Shown here piece by piece: positions 7,450-16,057 of a stretch of 37,640 nt of DNA. Made by a program: the position numbers and the translations under genes. The stretch is from the NCBI RefSeq assembly GCF_000282475.1, contig NZ_AKJF01000087.1, positions 1 to 37,640 on the forward strand. Reading direction: 5' to 3'. The notes beneath the pieces were generated by a model. That model was not told where the DNA came from and ran no database searches. It was given only the letters and a program-made list of their open reading frames with translations. This DNA comes from Pseudomonas sp. GM78. Its GTDB lineage: Bacteria > Pseudomonadota > Gammaproteobacteria > Pseudomonadales > Pseudomonadaceae. Positions within the stretch are counted from its first letter, which is position 1. Each line of letters starts with the position of its first letter.

Positions 7450-8781
7450 ATGAGCCTGAATGCACTGGAGGCCGGCGCGAGCCCGGCCGTTAGCCACGAT
7501 GAAGAAAAAGCCCTGGTCAGCAAAGTCGCCTGGCGATTGATGCCGCTGATCATGGTCTGCTACCTGTTCGCGTTCTTCGACCGCATCAACATCAGCTTCG
7601 CCAAGTTCCAGCTGCAGACCGACCTGAGCCTGAGCGACACCGCCTACGGTCTGGGCGCCGGGTTGTTCGTGGTCGGTTATGTGATTTTCGAAGTGCCGAG
7701 CAACATGATGCTGTACAAGGTCGGCGCCCGTCGCTGGATCGCCCGGATCATGATGTCCTGGGGACTGGCCACGGCGATGATGGTGTTCGTCAACAGCGAA
7801 TGGCAGTTCTACGTGTTGCGCTTTGTGATCGGTGCGATGGAGGCGGGTTTTGCACCGGGCGTGCTGTACTACCTGACGCTGTGGTTCCCGCAGCACTACC
7901 GCGGGCGCATCACCTCGATGCTATTCCTTTCATCGGCCTTCGCCGGGCTGGTCGGCGCGCCGTTCTCCGGGCTGGTGCTGCAACACCTCGACGGCTTCCT
8001 CGACATGCGCGGCTGGCACTGGCTGTTCCTGCTCGGCGGCGTGCCGTGCATCGGCCTCGGTTTGCTGGTGCTGACCTTGCTCAAGGACCGCATCGAAGAC
8101 GCCCATTGGCTGACGCCCTCGGAGAAAACCCTGCTGGCCAGCCGCATCGCTCACCATGAACCGCACAAGAGTGGCGGCTCGCTGCTCGCCGCGCTGCGAA
8201 TCCCCGGGTTCCTGACCTTGGGCCTGATCTATTTCCTGATCCAGGTGGCGTCCTACGGCTTGAACTTCTGGGCACCGCAACTGATCCGTAGCGCAGGCAC
8301 CGAGAGCCCGGTCATGATCGGTCTGCTGACGGCCATCCCTTACATCTGCGGCGCCATCAGCATGGTGGTGATCGGGCGCTTGTCCGATGCCTCTGGCGAG
8401 CGACGCAAGTTTGTCGCCGGCCTGGTCGCCGTCGGGGCGATTGGTTTCTTCTGTGCCGGGATCTTCGCTAACCACACGACCTTCCTGATCGTCGCGCTGG
8501 GCTTGCTCGGCGCCGGCATCATCGCCTCCATCCCGAGCTTCTGGACCCTGCCGCCTAAACTGCTGGCCGGTGCCGGCGCGGGTGCCGCGGGCGGGATCGC
8601 GGTGATCAACACCCTGGGGCAGTTTGGGGGCATCGTCAGCCCGGTCATGGTCGGACGGATCAAGGACCTGACCGGCAGCACCACGCCGGCGCTGTATGTC
8701 ATTGGTGTCTGTGCGCTGATCGCTGTTGCGCTGCTGTTGTGGGGGTTGCCGCAGAAGCTGCGCACGCTGGACAAGTTCTAA
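7450..8781 (+). CDS. MFS transporter, anion:cation symporter (ACS) family
   Basis: 443-residue inner-membrane carrier with 12 predicted hydrophobic segments. The first segment reads LMPLIMVCYLFAFFDRINIS, the hallmark of the ACS/phthalate-permease family, which imports organic anions with protons. FVIGAMEAGFAPGVLYYL and GRLSDASGERRKF are further family signatures. A GGAG site lies 8 nt before ATG 7450. It follows the CoA-transferase/lyase pair in the same direction, so it is the likely uptake system for their dicarboxylate substrate. A REPIN separates it from the pair, so it may have some expression of its own. Confidence 0.9.
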   Translation: MSLNALEAGASPAVSHDEEKALVSKVAWRLMPLIMVCYLFAFFDRINISFAKFQLQTDLSLSDTAYGLGAGLFVVGYVIFEVPSNMMLYKVGARRWIARIMMSWGLATAMMVFVNSEWQFYVLRFVIGAMEAGFAPGVLYYLTLWFPQHYRGRITSMLFLSSAFAGLVGAPFSGLVLQHLDGFLDMRGWHWLFLLGGVPCIGLGLLVLTLLKDRIEDAHWLTPSEKTLLASRIAHHEPHKSGGSLLAALRIPGFLTLGLIYFLIQVASYGLNFWAPQLIRSAGTESPVMIGLLTAIPYICGAISMVVIGRLSDASGERRKFVAGLVAVGAIGFFCAGIFANHTTFLIVALGLLGAGIIASIPSFWTLPPKLLAGAGAGAAGGIAVINTLGQFGGIVSPVMVGRIKDLTGSTTPALYVIGVCALIAVALLLWGLPQKLRTLDKF

Positions 8782-8822
8782 GGACTCGCAGGCTACGGCA
8801 GCCCCCGCAAGGACCACGAACC

Positions 8823-8848
8823 CTTGTAGGAGCTGCCGCAGGCTGCGT
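8823..8848. repeat. Single REP sequence (type B)
   Basis: One copy of TGTAGGAGCTGCCGCAGGCT, the core of the second REP family here, between the converging MFS and DMT genes. It abuts the stop codon of the DMT gene. A partial decayed copy (GCAGGCTACGGCAG) lies at about 8788-8801. Confidence 0.8.
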
Positions 8849-9337
8849 TCAAGATGTTGCCGTGATCGCTTTCCCTGCCGAATCACCCAACTGAATCAAC
8901 ACCACCCCACCAATCAGCAACGCCGCCCCAGCCAATCGCGGCAAGGTGATTTGCCGCTCCACCAACCCGAACCAGCCAAAGTGATCCAGCACCAGCGAAG
9001 CCACGACTTGCCCCGCCAATGCCAGGGCCATGAATCCAGAAGCGCCAAGCCTGGGCAGCAGCATCACCGCCAACGAAATGAAAACGACCCCAAAAGCACC
9101 ACCGGCCCACATCCACAGTGGAGCTTTGGTGATGAACGCCACCGAAGGCAACGGCAAACGCATCGCCAACATGATCGGCAACAACACCACAATGCTCACC
9201 ACCAATGAAGCGAGGGTCGCCCACAACGGATGACCCAAACCGCGCCCGAGGTTGAAGTTGATCGCGCTCTGAAAGGGCACCACCGCCCCGGCAATCACCG
9301 CCAGTAATAGCAGGCCGATTGCGTGCAACGTACTCAT
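8849..9337 (-). CDS. DMT family transporter (YdcZ/DUF606 type)
   Basis: 162-residue integral membrane protein with five hydrophobic segments and the repeated small-residue pattern of the DUF606/YdcZ half-size drug/metabolite transporters (GAVVPFQSAINFNLGR, ALAGQVVASLVLDHFG). The ATG at 9337 is chosen because GGAG lies 7 nt upstream; the earlier ATG at 9343 would almost touch that site. It is transcribed away from a LysR gene. Substrate unknown. Divergence suggests control by that LysR protein. Confidence 0.85.
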   Translation of the reverse strand: MSTLHAIGLLLLAVIAGAVVPFQSAINFNLGRGLGHPLWATLASLVVSIVVLLPIMLAMRLPLPSVAFITKAPLWMWAGGAFGVVFISLAVMLLPRLGASGFMALALAGQVVASLVLDHFGWFGLVERQITLPRLAGAALLIGGVVLIQLGDSAGKAITATS

Positions 9338-9423
9338 ACTCATTCTCCAACAGGTTTTGCTGGACTCTAGAGTATTCATCGCGCAGATTTAAATTCCGTT
9401 TTGCTATCCAGAACATGCATCAG

Positions 9424-10368
9424 ATGAATGATCTACGGCGCATCGATCTCAACCTGCTGGTGATCCTCGACGCCTTGCTCAACGAACAACACGTCACTCG
9501 CGCGGCAGAGCGCTTATACCTGAGCCAACCTGCCGTCAGCCATGCTCTGGCGCGCTTGCGCGATCTGCTCGGTGATCCGTTGCTGGTGCGCGCCGGCGCC
9601 AGCCTTGTGCCAACCCCGCGAGCGCTGGAGCTGATGGCCCCGCTGGGCGAGGTCCTGGCCCAGGTGCAATCGCTGCTGGCGCCCAACGCCTTCGAGCCGG
9701 CCACGGCCAAACGCACCTTTCGCCTGGCGATGTCTGACTACGGCGCCGCCATCGTCCTGCCGGGATTGATCCGCACACTGTGTCGCGAAGCGCCGGGCAT
9801 CGACCTGCAAATCAGCCACGCCAGCCGTGAAGGCATGCTCGACGGAGTGCTCAACGGTGATATCGAAGTCGCCGCCGGGGTGTTTCCGGAAATGCCCAAC
9901 GAACTGCGCAGCACGGCGCTGTTCGAGGAGCACTGCGCCTGCCTGGTTGACCGCCAAAGCCTGCCCGACGACGGCGTCCTCGACCTGCCGACTTACCTTT
10001 CGCGCCCCCACGTGTTGCTGGAAATGCGCGGCAGCGGCACCCCGGAAATCGAACGCGCCCTGACAGCCTTGCGAGAACGCCGGCGCGTCGCGATCAGCCT
10101 GCCGCACTGGAGCGTGGCCCCGCAATTCATCAGCGGCACCGACCTGATCCTCACCGTCGCGTCCCGGGCCTTGCGCGATATCGATGAGCAGTCATTGATC
10201 GTCGTCCCGCCTCCGTTTCACATTCCGTCGTTTACCTTTGTTTTGGCCTGGCACAAGCGCCGGGGAGGGGACCAGGCGTTGAATTGGCTGAATGCGCAAA
10301 TCGAGCGAGCCTCAGCTGATATAGACTGGCGCCCATTCACCCAAACAGCTCAAAAGGACTTCCCATGA
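9424..10368 (+). CDS. LysR-family transcriptional regulator
   Basis: 314-residue LysR protein of the NodD/LeuO-like subgroup, seen in MNDLRRIDLNLLVILDALL followed by the helix-turn-helix VTRAAERLYLSQPAVSHALARLR and FRLAMSDYG at the start of the effector domain. ATG 9424 or 9415 could be the start; neither has a good ribosome site, and 9424 gives the typical family N-terminus. The stop overlaps the start of the following LysE gene by 4 nt (ATGA), so regulator and exporter are made together. It is divergent from a DMT transporter; the 86-bp gap is AT-rich and holds ATTTAAAT (9387-9394). Confidence 0.87.
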   Translation: MNDLRRIDLNLLVILDALLNEQHVTRAAERLYLSQPAVSHALARLRDLLGDPLLVRAGASLVPTPRALELMAPLGEVLAQVQSLLAPNAFEPATAKRTFRLAMSDYGAAIVLPGLIRTLCREAPGIDLQISHASREGMLDGVLNGDIEVAAGVFPEMPNELRSTALFEEHCACLVDRQSLPDDGVLDLPTYLSRPHVLLEMRGSGTPEIERALTALRERRRVAISLPHWSVAPQFISGTDLILTVASRALRDIDEQSLIVVPPPFHIPSFTFVLAWHKRRGGDQALNWLNAQIERASADIDWRPFTQTAQKDFP

Positions 10369-11003
10369 CCCCATCCCTGCTAATGGCCGTTCTCGCCTCG
10401 GGCTTCATTTATGGCATTACGCCAGGGCCGGGTGTACTGGCGGTGTTCGGCATCGGCGCCGCCCACGGACGACGGGCGGGGGCGGGGTTTCTCTGCGGGC
10501 ATTTGTTGGGGGACGTGGTCTGGTGCAGTACCGCGCTGATAGCCATCGTCGGTGCGCGGGAAATCGGCAGCACGGCCTTCGATGTGCTGGGCGTGCTCAG
10601 CGGGCTCTACCTGTTCTGGCTCGGCTGGCGTGCGGTGCGGGCGCGTCAAAGGGTGGGCGAGGCGCCGCAGGGGCCTGCGCGACAGCCATTCTGGCACGGC
10701 ATCCTGTTCGGCCTGACCAATCCGAAAGCGTACCCGGTGGCTGTGGCCACCTTCACTGCGCTGTTGTCCAGCCGGGCAGAGTTGCTGACCTGGTCGATGT
10801 TGCCGTGGCTGATCGTCTTGAGCTTCGTCGGTGGCCTGCTGGCCTACGCTATCCTCATCGGCATCGTCGGCGCGCGCCAAGTGCGCACCTTGTATCAACG
10901 CCATGAACTGGCTATCACCCGCTTGTGCGGGCTGATGTTCATCGGTTTCGCCATCAACGCCCTGGCGCATGCACTGCCGGGGTTGGTGACGAACAAGGCT
11001 TGA
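10365..11003 (+). CDS. LysE/RhtB family exporter
   Basis: 212-residue inner-membrane protein of the LysE/RhtB superfamily, which exports amino acids or similar metabolites by proton exchange. The N-terminal signature FIYGITPGPGVLAVFGIGAAHGRRAG, the conserved FWHGILFGLTNPKA after the cytoplasmic loop and six hydrophobic segments are visible. AAAGGA precedes ATG 10365. It overlaps the LysR stop by 4 nt, which suggests that regulator senses the exported compound. Substrate not predictable. Confidence 0.9.
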   Translation: MTPSLLMAVLASGFIYGITPGPGVLAVFGIGAAHGRRAGAGFLCGHLLGDVVWCSTALIAIVGAREIGSTAFDVLGVLSGLYLFWLGWRAVRARQRVGEAPQGPARQPFWHGILFGLTNPKAYPVAVATFTALLSSRAELLTWSMLPWLIVLSFVGGLLAYAILIGIVGARQVRTLYQRHELAITRLCGLMFIGFAINALAHALPGLVTNKA

Positions 11004-11048
11004 CGCTGATCGAAGGACACGTCGGCGCTCGGTCAGGGAGGGTTCTTA

Positions 11049-12410
11049 ATGGCTGCAGGCACCATGACCAGCACAAACTCCGCACCGTTGGCGAGCTACA
11101 TTGACCTCCTGCTGGACGCCGTGTGCGCGGTCGACAAGCAAGGCCGCTTCGTGTTTGTCAGCGCGGCATGCGAGCGCATTTTCGGCTACACCCCCGACGA
11201 GCTGATTGGCCGGCCAATGATCGACCTGGTGCACCCGGCCGATCGCCAGCGGACCCTCGACGCCGCGAAGGACATCATGGACGGCGAGCCCAAGCTCAAC
11301 TTCGAAAACCGCTACCTGCGCAAGGACGGCCGGGTGGTCAATATCCTGTGGTCGGCGCGTTGGTCAGAGGTCGATCAGCTGCGCATCGCCGTGGCCCACG
11401 ACATTACCGAGCGCAAGCTGGCCGAATCCCGACAAGCGGCGTTGTATGCGATTTCCGAAGCGGCCCATGCGGCGGAAGACTTGCTGGCGTTGTTCAAACG
11501 TATCCACCTGATCATCGGCGAATGGTTGCCAGCGTTGAATTTTTCCGTGGCGCTGTATGACGAGCAATGTGCGCAGCTGAATTTTCCCTATCACGTCGAC
11601 GACCACGAGCCGCACCCCGAACAGCCCGGGACCATCACCGCGCGCCTGTGCGCGGAGGTGATCCACAACGGCCTGCCGATCCTGCTGACGCCCGACCAGA
11701 GCGACCTGCCCTCGGAGTTCCAGGAGCTGGTCAGCGGGCAGCATTCGCCGTGCTGGCTGGGTGTGCCGCTGAACTCGCAAAACGGCACGATTGGTGCCCT
11801 GATCGTCAAAAGCGTGCCGGGAGGCGAGCGTTACACCGAGCGGGATAAGGAGTTGCTGCAATATGTTTGCGCGCAAGTCGCGACGGCTATCGAGCGCAAG
11901 CAGTTGCACACGCGCCTGCAGCACATGGCCCAATACGACCAGTTGACCCAGCTGCCCAACCGCGAACTGTTGCGTGACCGGCTGAAGCGGGCTCTGGACT
12001 CGGCGCGCGAAGATCACGGACGCATGGCCCTGTTATACGTCGATCTTGACCGCTTCAAGGAAGTCAACGACACCCACGGTCATGCAGTCGGCGACATGTT
12101 GCTGCAAACCGTGACCAATCGGCTCAAAGGCTGTGTGCGCGAAACCGACACGGTGGCGCGTATTGGCGGTGACGAGTTCGTGGTGTTGCTGCACAGCATC
12201 CACGCCTCGGGCGATGCCGACTGCGTGGCCGGGAAAATTCGCCAGGTACTGTCGGCTCCCATGCGCCTGGACGGGCACAGCCTGCACATCCAGCCGAGCA
12301 TCGGCGTCGCCCAGTACCCTGAGCACGGGACCGAAGAAAACCAGCTGTTCAGGCACGCCGACGAGGCGATGTACACCGCCAAGCGCGAGCAACACCTGCG
12401 GCTTGTCTGA
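11049..12410 (+). CDS. PAS-GAF-GGDEF diguanylate cyclase
   Basis: 453-residue cytosolic sensor enzyme making cyclic di-GMP. It has a PAS domain at about 15-125 (GRFVFVSAACERIFGYTPDELIG, ending in DITERK), a GAF domain at about 140-285 and a GGDEF domain at about 295-450. The catalytic GGDEF is at 373-377, and an intact inhibitory I-site RETD lies five residues upstream, so product feedback is expected. No EAL domain and no membrane segment are seen. GGGAGG precedes ATG 11049. Its signal is unknown. The gene follows the LysE gene by 45 bp but is not functionally linked to it in any obvious way. Confidence 0.93.
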   Translation: MAAGTMTSTNSAPLASYIDLLLDAVCAVDKQGRFVFVSAACERIFGYTPDELIGRPMIDLVHPADRQRTLDAAKDIMDGEPKLNFENRYLRKDGRVVNILWSARWSEVDQLRIAVAHDITERKLAESRQAALYAISEAAHAAEDLLALFKRIHLIIGEWLPALNFSVALYDEQCAQLNFPYHVDDHEPHPEQPGTITARLCAEVIHNGLPILLTPDQSDLPSEFQELVSGQHSPCWLGVPLNSQNGTIGALIVKSVPGGERYTERDKELLQYVCAQVATAIERKQLHTRLQHMAQYDQLTQLPNRELLRDRLKRALDSAREDHGRMALLYVDLDRFKEVNDTHGHAVGDMLLQTVTNRLKGCVRETDTVARIGGDEFVVLLHSIHASGDADCVAGKIRQVLSAPMRLDGHSLHIQPSIGVAQYPEHGTEENQLFRHADEAMYTAKREQHLRLV

Positions 12411-12527
12411 GCACATCGTCACCGTTCGTCGCGGCGATTTCAGCTTTTCTAAACCTTTTGGCGCGTGGAAATTCAGAATCTATGCGGGCGACGGCTCGCC
12501 GCGTTCATCATCAAGAGGTAGAGAATC

Positions 12528-12683
12528 ATGCCTAACTCAAGAAACTCGAACTCGGGACATGCCAACGATCGAACGAAGACGTCTGAAGCCGGTCGTAAAG
12601 GTGGGAAAACCACGACCACGACTGTTGATAAAGACTCCTCGAAATCCGAGATGGGCCGCAAACCCGGGCAGAAATCCAAGTAA
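12528..12683 (+). CDS. small KGG/Con-10-like stress protein
   Basis: 51-residue, highly charged, Ser/Thr/Lys/Gly-rich and probably disordered protein. It carries one clear KGG repeat (SEAGRKGGKT, residues 19-28) and a weaker second one (SEMGRKPGQK, 40-49), the motif of Con-10 and stress-induced KGG proteins. AAGAGG lies 9 nt before the ATG. It is followed by a strong terminator, so it is probably a monocistronic gene. Its short length makes it easy to miss. The role in stress response is inferred from the family. Confidence 0.8.
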   Translation: MPNSRNSNSGHANDRTKTSEAGRKGGKTTTTTVDKDSSKSEMGRKPGQKSK

Positions 12684-12707
12684 GGGATGTTGGTGGTTTT
12701 GATTGAG

Positions 12708-12738
12708 AAGCGGGAGCGAAAGCTCCCGTTTGAATTTT
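12708..12738 (+). terminator. Rho-independent terminator after the KGG gene
   Basis: Perfect stem CGGGAGC (12711-12717) and GCTCCCG (12722-12728) with a GAAA tetraloop, followed by TTTGAATTTTT. The stem can be extended by A-T and G-U pairs. Confidence 0.88.
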
Positions 12739-12757
12739 TACTGAGGAGGGCGCGACC

Positions 12758-13261
12758 ATGAACCCTATGGCCACCCGATTACGCAACTGCGGCCTGGCCG
12801 CGTTACTGGGCCTGTGTGCCAACAGTGCCTTCGCCCAGACACCCACCGAATTCATCAACGATGCATCGGCCAAGGGCATCGCCGACATCGAAGCCAGTCG
12901 CCTGGCGCACCAGAAGTCCGAATCCAAAGAGGTCAAGGACTACACCATCGTCGTGATCAACGACCGCACGACCGCCAACCAGCACCTGGCAAAAATCGCC
13001 AAGGAACTGGACCTGCCGGTGGCGCCGCGCGAAGAGGTGATGGAAAAGGCCAAGGCCCTGATGCCGCAAGTCATGGACGGCGCGACCTTCGACCAGGCCT
13101 ACGCGGCCAGTCAGGTCAAGACCACCGAGGAAGCCATCGAGCAGCTGGAGCAAACGGCCCAGACCACCGATGTGCCGCAAATCAAGGCATTCGCTGAAGA
13201 GACTTTGCCAAAACTGCAGAATCACCTGCAAATGGCCAGGGCCCTGCAGGCCAGTCGCTGA
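12758..13261 (+). CDS. DUF4142 domain protein, exported
   Basis: 167-residue protein with a Sec signal peptide (positive start, LAALLGLCANSAFA, cleavage expected after Ala26) and a DUF4142 domain of ferritin-like helical build at about 29-165. The typical elements are FINDASAKGIADIEASRLA, VKDYTIVVINDRTTANQHL and FAEETLPKLQNHL. GAGGAG precedes the ATG. Family members are periplasmic proteins of unknown biochemical role, often in stress regulons. It lies between a KGG-type stress gene and a low-affinity iron permease family gene, which supports a stress-linked group. Confidence 0.9.
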   Translation: MNPMATRLRNCGLAALLGLCANSAFAQTPTEFINDASAKGIADIEASRLAHQKSESKEVKDYTIVVINDRTTANQHLAKIAKELDLPVAPREEVMEKAKALMPQVMDGATFDQAYAASQVKTTEEAIEQLEQTAQTTDVPQIKAFAEETLPKLQNHLQMARALQASR

Positions 13262-13271
13262 CCCTTCTTCT

Positions 13272-13298
13272 GCGCGGGTGACTCGCGGCCACCCGCGC
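13272..13298. terminator. Hairpin between converging genes
   Basis: Perfect 9-bp stem GCGCGGGTG (13272-13280) and CACCCGCGC (13290-13298) between the DUF4142 stop and the end of the opposing iron permease gene. There is no U-run, so it could be a shared transcript end rather than a classic terminator. Confidence 0.55.
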
Positions 13299-13306
13299 AC
13301 TAGCGA

Positions 13307-13717
13307 TCAGCACTTGTTCAGATCCTGTTTGCCTTTCTCCTGCACCACGGTGCCATCAATGGAAATGGTCTGGCCTTCGCCCAGGCTGCGGTAGTGCTTT
13401 CTCAAGGCTTCCAGCTCCTTGAGGTCCAGCGCCTCGAGCCCCAGCATCGCGTTCTGAGCTTCTTTCGTCACCCGCAGTAACTCATCGACTTTCAGGTGCA
13501 GGATGTCCGTGTCGCGGTTCTGGGTGTTCTGGATCAGGAACACCATCAGGAAGGTGATGATGGTGGTCGAGGTGTTGATGACCAACTGCCAGGTGTCGTT
13601 GAAACCGAAAATCGGCCCACTCAACGCCCACACTAAAATCAGGATGATCGCCCCCAGGAAAGTCGTGGGGCTGCCGGTCCACAGGGCAAGTTTCTGCGCG
13701 ATTTTTGCGAATTTCAT
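13307..13717 (-). CDS. low-affinity iron permease family protein
   Basis: 136-residue inner-membrane protein of the low-affinity iron permease family (PF04120). Two hydrophobic segments (FLGAIILILVWALSGPIFGF and TWQLVINTSTTIITFLMVFLIQ) are followed by the conserved NTQNRDTDILHLKVDELL and a cytosolic helix. The real start is 13717, with AAGGA upstream; upstream in-frame sequence is only read-through of a REP element. Despite the family name, transport of iron by the bacterial short forms is not firmly shown. Confidence 0.88.
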   Translation of the reverse strand: MKFAKIAQKLALWTGSPTTFLGAIILILVWALSGPIFGFNDTWQLVINTSTTIITFLMVFLIQNTQNRDTDILHLKVDELLRVTKEAQNAMLGLEALDLKELEALRKHYRSLGEGQTISIDGTVVQEKGKQDLNKC

Positions 13718-13787
13718 GGCCGTTTTCCTTATAAGAGGGCGCCTGAATTTCAGACAGTGGCGGCGGGGTGAAAATTCGGCTTGTTTG

Positions 13788-13868
13788 AGATCAAAAGATC
13801 GCAGCCTGCGGCAGCTCCTACGGTTTGATCCGATGTAGGAGCTGCCGCAGGCTGCGATCTTTTGATCT
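13788..13868. repeat. REPIN, long perfect inverted repeat (type B)
   Basis: Arms of 34 bp (13788-13821 and 13835-13868) are perfect inverted repeats containing AGCTGCCGCAGGCTGC and ATCTTTTGATC, with a 13-bp loop. It lies upstream of both divergent flanking genes. Same family as 20597-20689 and 8823-8848. Confidence 0.92.
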
Positions 13869-13974
13869 TGAAACTTTGCCCATTGAAAGGCTCGCATTGG
13901 GTTGCCGGCGTTGTATGGTTACGGCTGAAGTTTTCGCCCGCGCTGAAAAACAAATGCACCGACAGGAGAACGCA

Positions 13975-14745
13975 ATGAGTTGGTCCGCCAAGCAATACGT
14001 CGCCTTTGAAGATGAACGCACCCGTCCCGCCCGTGACCTGCTGGCCGCCATCCCCGCCGGGGCAGTACGCTCGGCCATCGACATCGGTTGTGGTCCCGGT
14101 AACTCGACCGAATTGCTGGTGGAGCGCTTCGCCGATGCCACCGTACGTGGGCTGGACAGTTCGACCGACATGATCGAAGCCGCGCGCAAGCGCCTGCCGC
14201 AGGTGCGCTTCGATGTTGCTGACATCGACACCTGGAATGACACTGGCCCGTTCGATGTGATTTTTGCCAACGCGGTGCTGCAATGGGTACCCGATCACGC
14301 AACGTTGCTGCCGGCGCTGGTGAGCAAACTCGCGCCCGGTGGCAGCCTGGCGATCCAGATGCCGGACAACCTCAATCAGCCTTCACACCGATTGATGCGC
14401 GAAGTGGCGGCTGACGGTCCCTGGGCAGGCAAACTTGCCGAAGTCGCGGGGCAGAGGACCGAAATGGCCGATGCCAGTGTTTATTACCCGATGTTGAAAG
14501 CCTGTTGCACCCGCGTCGATGTATGGCGCACCACTTACCATCATCCGCTGGCGGGCGGCGCGTCGGGTGTGGTGGAGTGGTTCAAGGGCAGCGGATTGCG
14601 GCCGTTCCTCGAACCGTTGGATGAGGTGGAGCGCGTGCAGTTTCTAAAGCAGTATCAGGCTGCAATCGAACAGGTCTATCCGGCATTGGCGGATGGCTCG
14701 GTATTGCTGCCGTTTCCGCGCCTGTTTCTGGTGGCGACGCGCTGA
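13975..14745 (+). CDS. tam: trans-aconitate 2-methyltransferase
   Basis: 256-residue SAM-dependent methyltransferase closely matching Tam, which methylates trans-aconitate, a damage product that inhibits aconitase. The N-terminus MSWSAKQYVAFEDERTRPARDLL is typical of Tam. The SAM-binding motif is IDIGCGPGNSTE, followed by GLDSSTDMI, FDVIFANAVLQWVPDH and MPDNLNQPSH. GGAG precedes ATG 13975. It converges with another methyltransferase gene that ends 8 bp away; the two are not close relatives. Good confidence in the name. Confidence 0.9.
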   Translation: MSWSAKQYVAFEDERTRPARDLLAAIPAGAVRSAIDIGCGPGNSTELLVERFADATVRGLDSSTDMIEAARKRLPQVRFDVADIDTWNDTGPFDVIFANAVLQWVPDHATLLPALVSKLAPGGSLAIQMPDNLNQPSHRLMREVAADGPWAGKLAEVAGQRTEMADASVYYPMLKACCTRVDVWRTTYHHPLAGGASGVVEWFKGSGLRPFLEPLDEVERVQFLKQYQAAIEQVYPALADGSVLLPFPRLFLVATR

Positions 14746-14753
14746 TTCATCAA

Positions 14754-15482
14754 TCAGCGCTGAACACCGACCAACATCATCATCGGCCGCTCCCGTTCTT
14801 CGGCCAGTGCCGGTTGCACCTGGACCTCGGCATCCGTCGGTCCCCATTCATTGACATGCCGGATGCTGAAACCTGCGTCAATCAGACTGTTGAGTAACGT
14901 GCCAACGGTTCGGTGCTGCTTGATCACGCCGTCCGCCAGCCAGTTGGTTACGCGCTCACCTTCCAGTTGATAGCTATCCACCGGCCAGCTCTTGCGGCCC
15001 TCGGCATCGGTGATCCAGCCGGGATTACGCGGCGCCATGAAAATCGGGTGCTCGATGGAAAACACAAACCGCGAGCCGGGTTTGAGCGCTGCGTGGATAG
15101 TCGCGAACAGCCCCGGCAAATCCTTGATGTAATGCAGCGCTAGAGAGCTGTAAGCCAGATCGAAACTGTTTGCCGGCAGATTAAGCTGCTCCAGGTCTGC
15201 GCGTTCGTAGCGGATATTAGTGGCGCTGGTTGTGCTGCCAGCCCGATCAAGCATTTTCTGCGAAACGTCCAGGCCCAGCACACTGTCGGCACCTTGCTCA
15301 CTGGCCCAACGGCAAAACCAGCCGTAACCGCAACCGAGGTCCACCACCTTCAAGCCTCGCATCGGCGGCAACATCGTCTTCAGCGCAGGCCATTCCGGCG
15401 CGGCATCCAGGCCGTTGATAGAACGGGCCATTTGACTGTAGCCCTGGAAGAAACCGGGGTTGTCGTAGATGTTTTGGGTCAT
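14754..15482 (-). CDS. class I SAM-dependent methyltransferase
   Basis: 242-residue cytosolic methyltransferase (Methyltransf_11/25 type). SAM motif I is VVDLGCGYGWFCRWA, the acidic motif II is GLDVSQKML, and FDLAYSSLALHYIKDLPGLF is the post-motif. The N-terminus TQNIYDNPGFFQGYSQMAR resembles a common bacterial family of unknown substrate. The start at 15482 is selected by this family N-terminus; upstream in-frame sequence reads through a REP. The ribosome site is weak. Confidence 0.87.
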   Translation of the reverse strand: MTQNIYDNPGFFQGYSQMARSINGLDAAPEWPALKTMLPPMRGLKVVDLGCGYGWFCRWASEQGADSVLGLDVSQKMLDRAGSTTSATNIRYERADLEQLNLPANSFDLAYSSLALHYIKDLPGLFATIHAALKPGSRFVFSIEHPIFMAPRNPGWITDAEGRKSWPVDSYQLEGERVTNWLADGVIKQHRTVGTLLNSLIDAGFSIRHVNEWGPTDAEVQVQPALAEERERPMMMLVGVQR

Positions 15483-15530
15483 GGCTGGGGTGCTCTGCTG
15501 TGATCGTTCGATGCGTTTGGTTACCGCAAA

Positions 15531-15558
15531 CCCTGTGGGAGCGAGCCTGCTCGCGATG
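15531..15558. repeat. Single REP sequence (type A)
   Basis: One copy of the GAGCGAGCCTGCTCGC core between the methyltransferase start and the end of hicB. Confidence 0.85.
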
Positions 15559-15609
15559 ACAGTCGCATATTCACATACGTGTTGCCTGCCCGGGCACACT
15601 GCAACAGGG

Positions 15610-16020
15610 TTATCTGCTCTGCTGCAACACCTTGAGCGCTGCCGAGGCCAGAAAGCCCGAACGGCTTTTTTCTTCCGGGTGATGAAGCACGTACTCATCA
15701 ATACGGTTGAGCAGGTAACCAGGCAACGTGATGTTCAGCTTCTGGGCCTTGCCCAGATATTTTGTTACGTCAATGTCCACCAACGCCCACGCACAGCCGG
15801 CGTACTTCGGGTTGCCTGCGTGCAGGGTCACTTTATTTGCCGGCGGGATGGGTGAGCCGTCTTCGGCCAGAATCTCGAAGTGACCTTCAATCGCTTCCCG
15901 AGCCATTGCCATCGCATCATCCAGATCTTCCCCTGCGGAAAAGCAGCCCGGAATGTCCGGTACTTCAACGCCCCATGAGTGCTCCTCATCTCCCATTGAA
16001 ATCGCAATCGGGTAAAGCAT
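15610..16020 (-). CDS. hicB: HicB-family antitoxin
   Basis: 136-residue antitoxin. Residues 1-70 form the HicB RNase H-like fold that binds the toxin (YPIAISMGDEEHSWGVEVPDIPGCFSAGED, then a helix DAMAMAREAIEGHFEILAEDG). The C-terminal part, about 90-136, is a ribbon-helix-helix DNA-binding domain (LNITLPGYLLNRIDEYV), so the protein also represses its own operon. The GGAGG ribosome site lies 8 nt upstream. It follows hicA by 37 bp in toxin-first order, which is usual for hicAB. Confidence 0.93.
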   Translation of the reverse strand: MLYPIAISMGDEEHSWGVEVPDIPGCFSAGEDLDDAMAMAREAIEGHFEILAEDGSPIPPANKVTLHAGNPKYAGCAWALVDIDVTKYLGKAQKLNITLPGYLLNRIDEYVLHHPEEKSRSGFLASAALKVLQQSR

Positions 16021-16057
16021 GTTCGTTGTCCTCCGAGGACTCGGCGCATAGCGTTCG

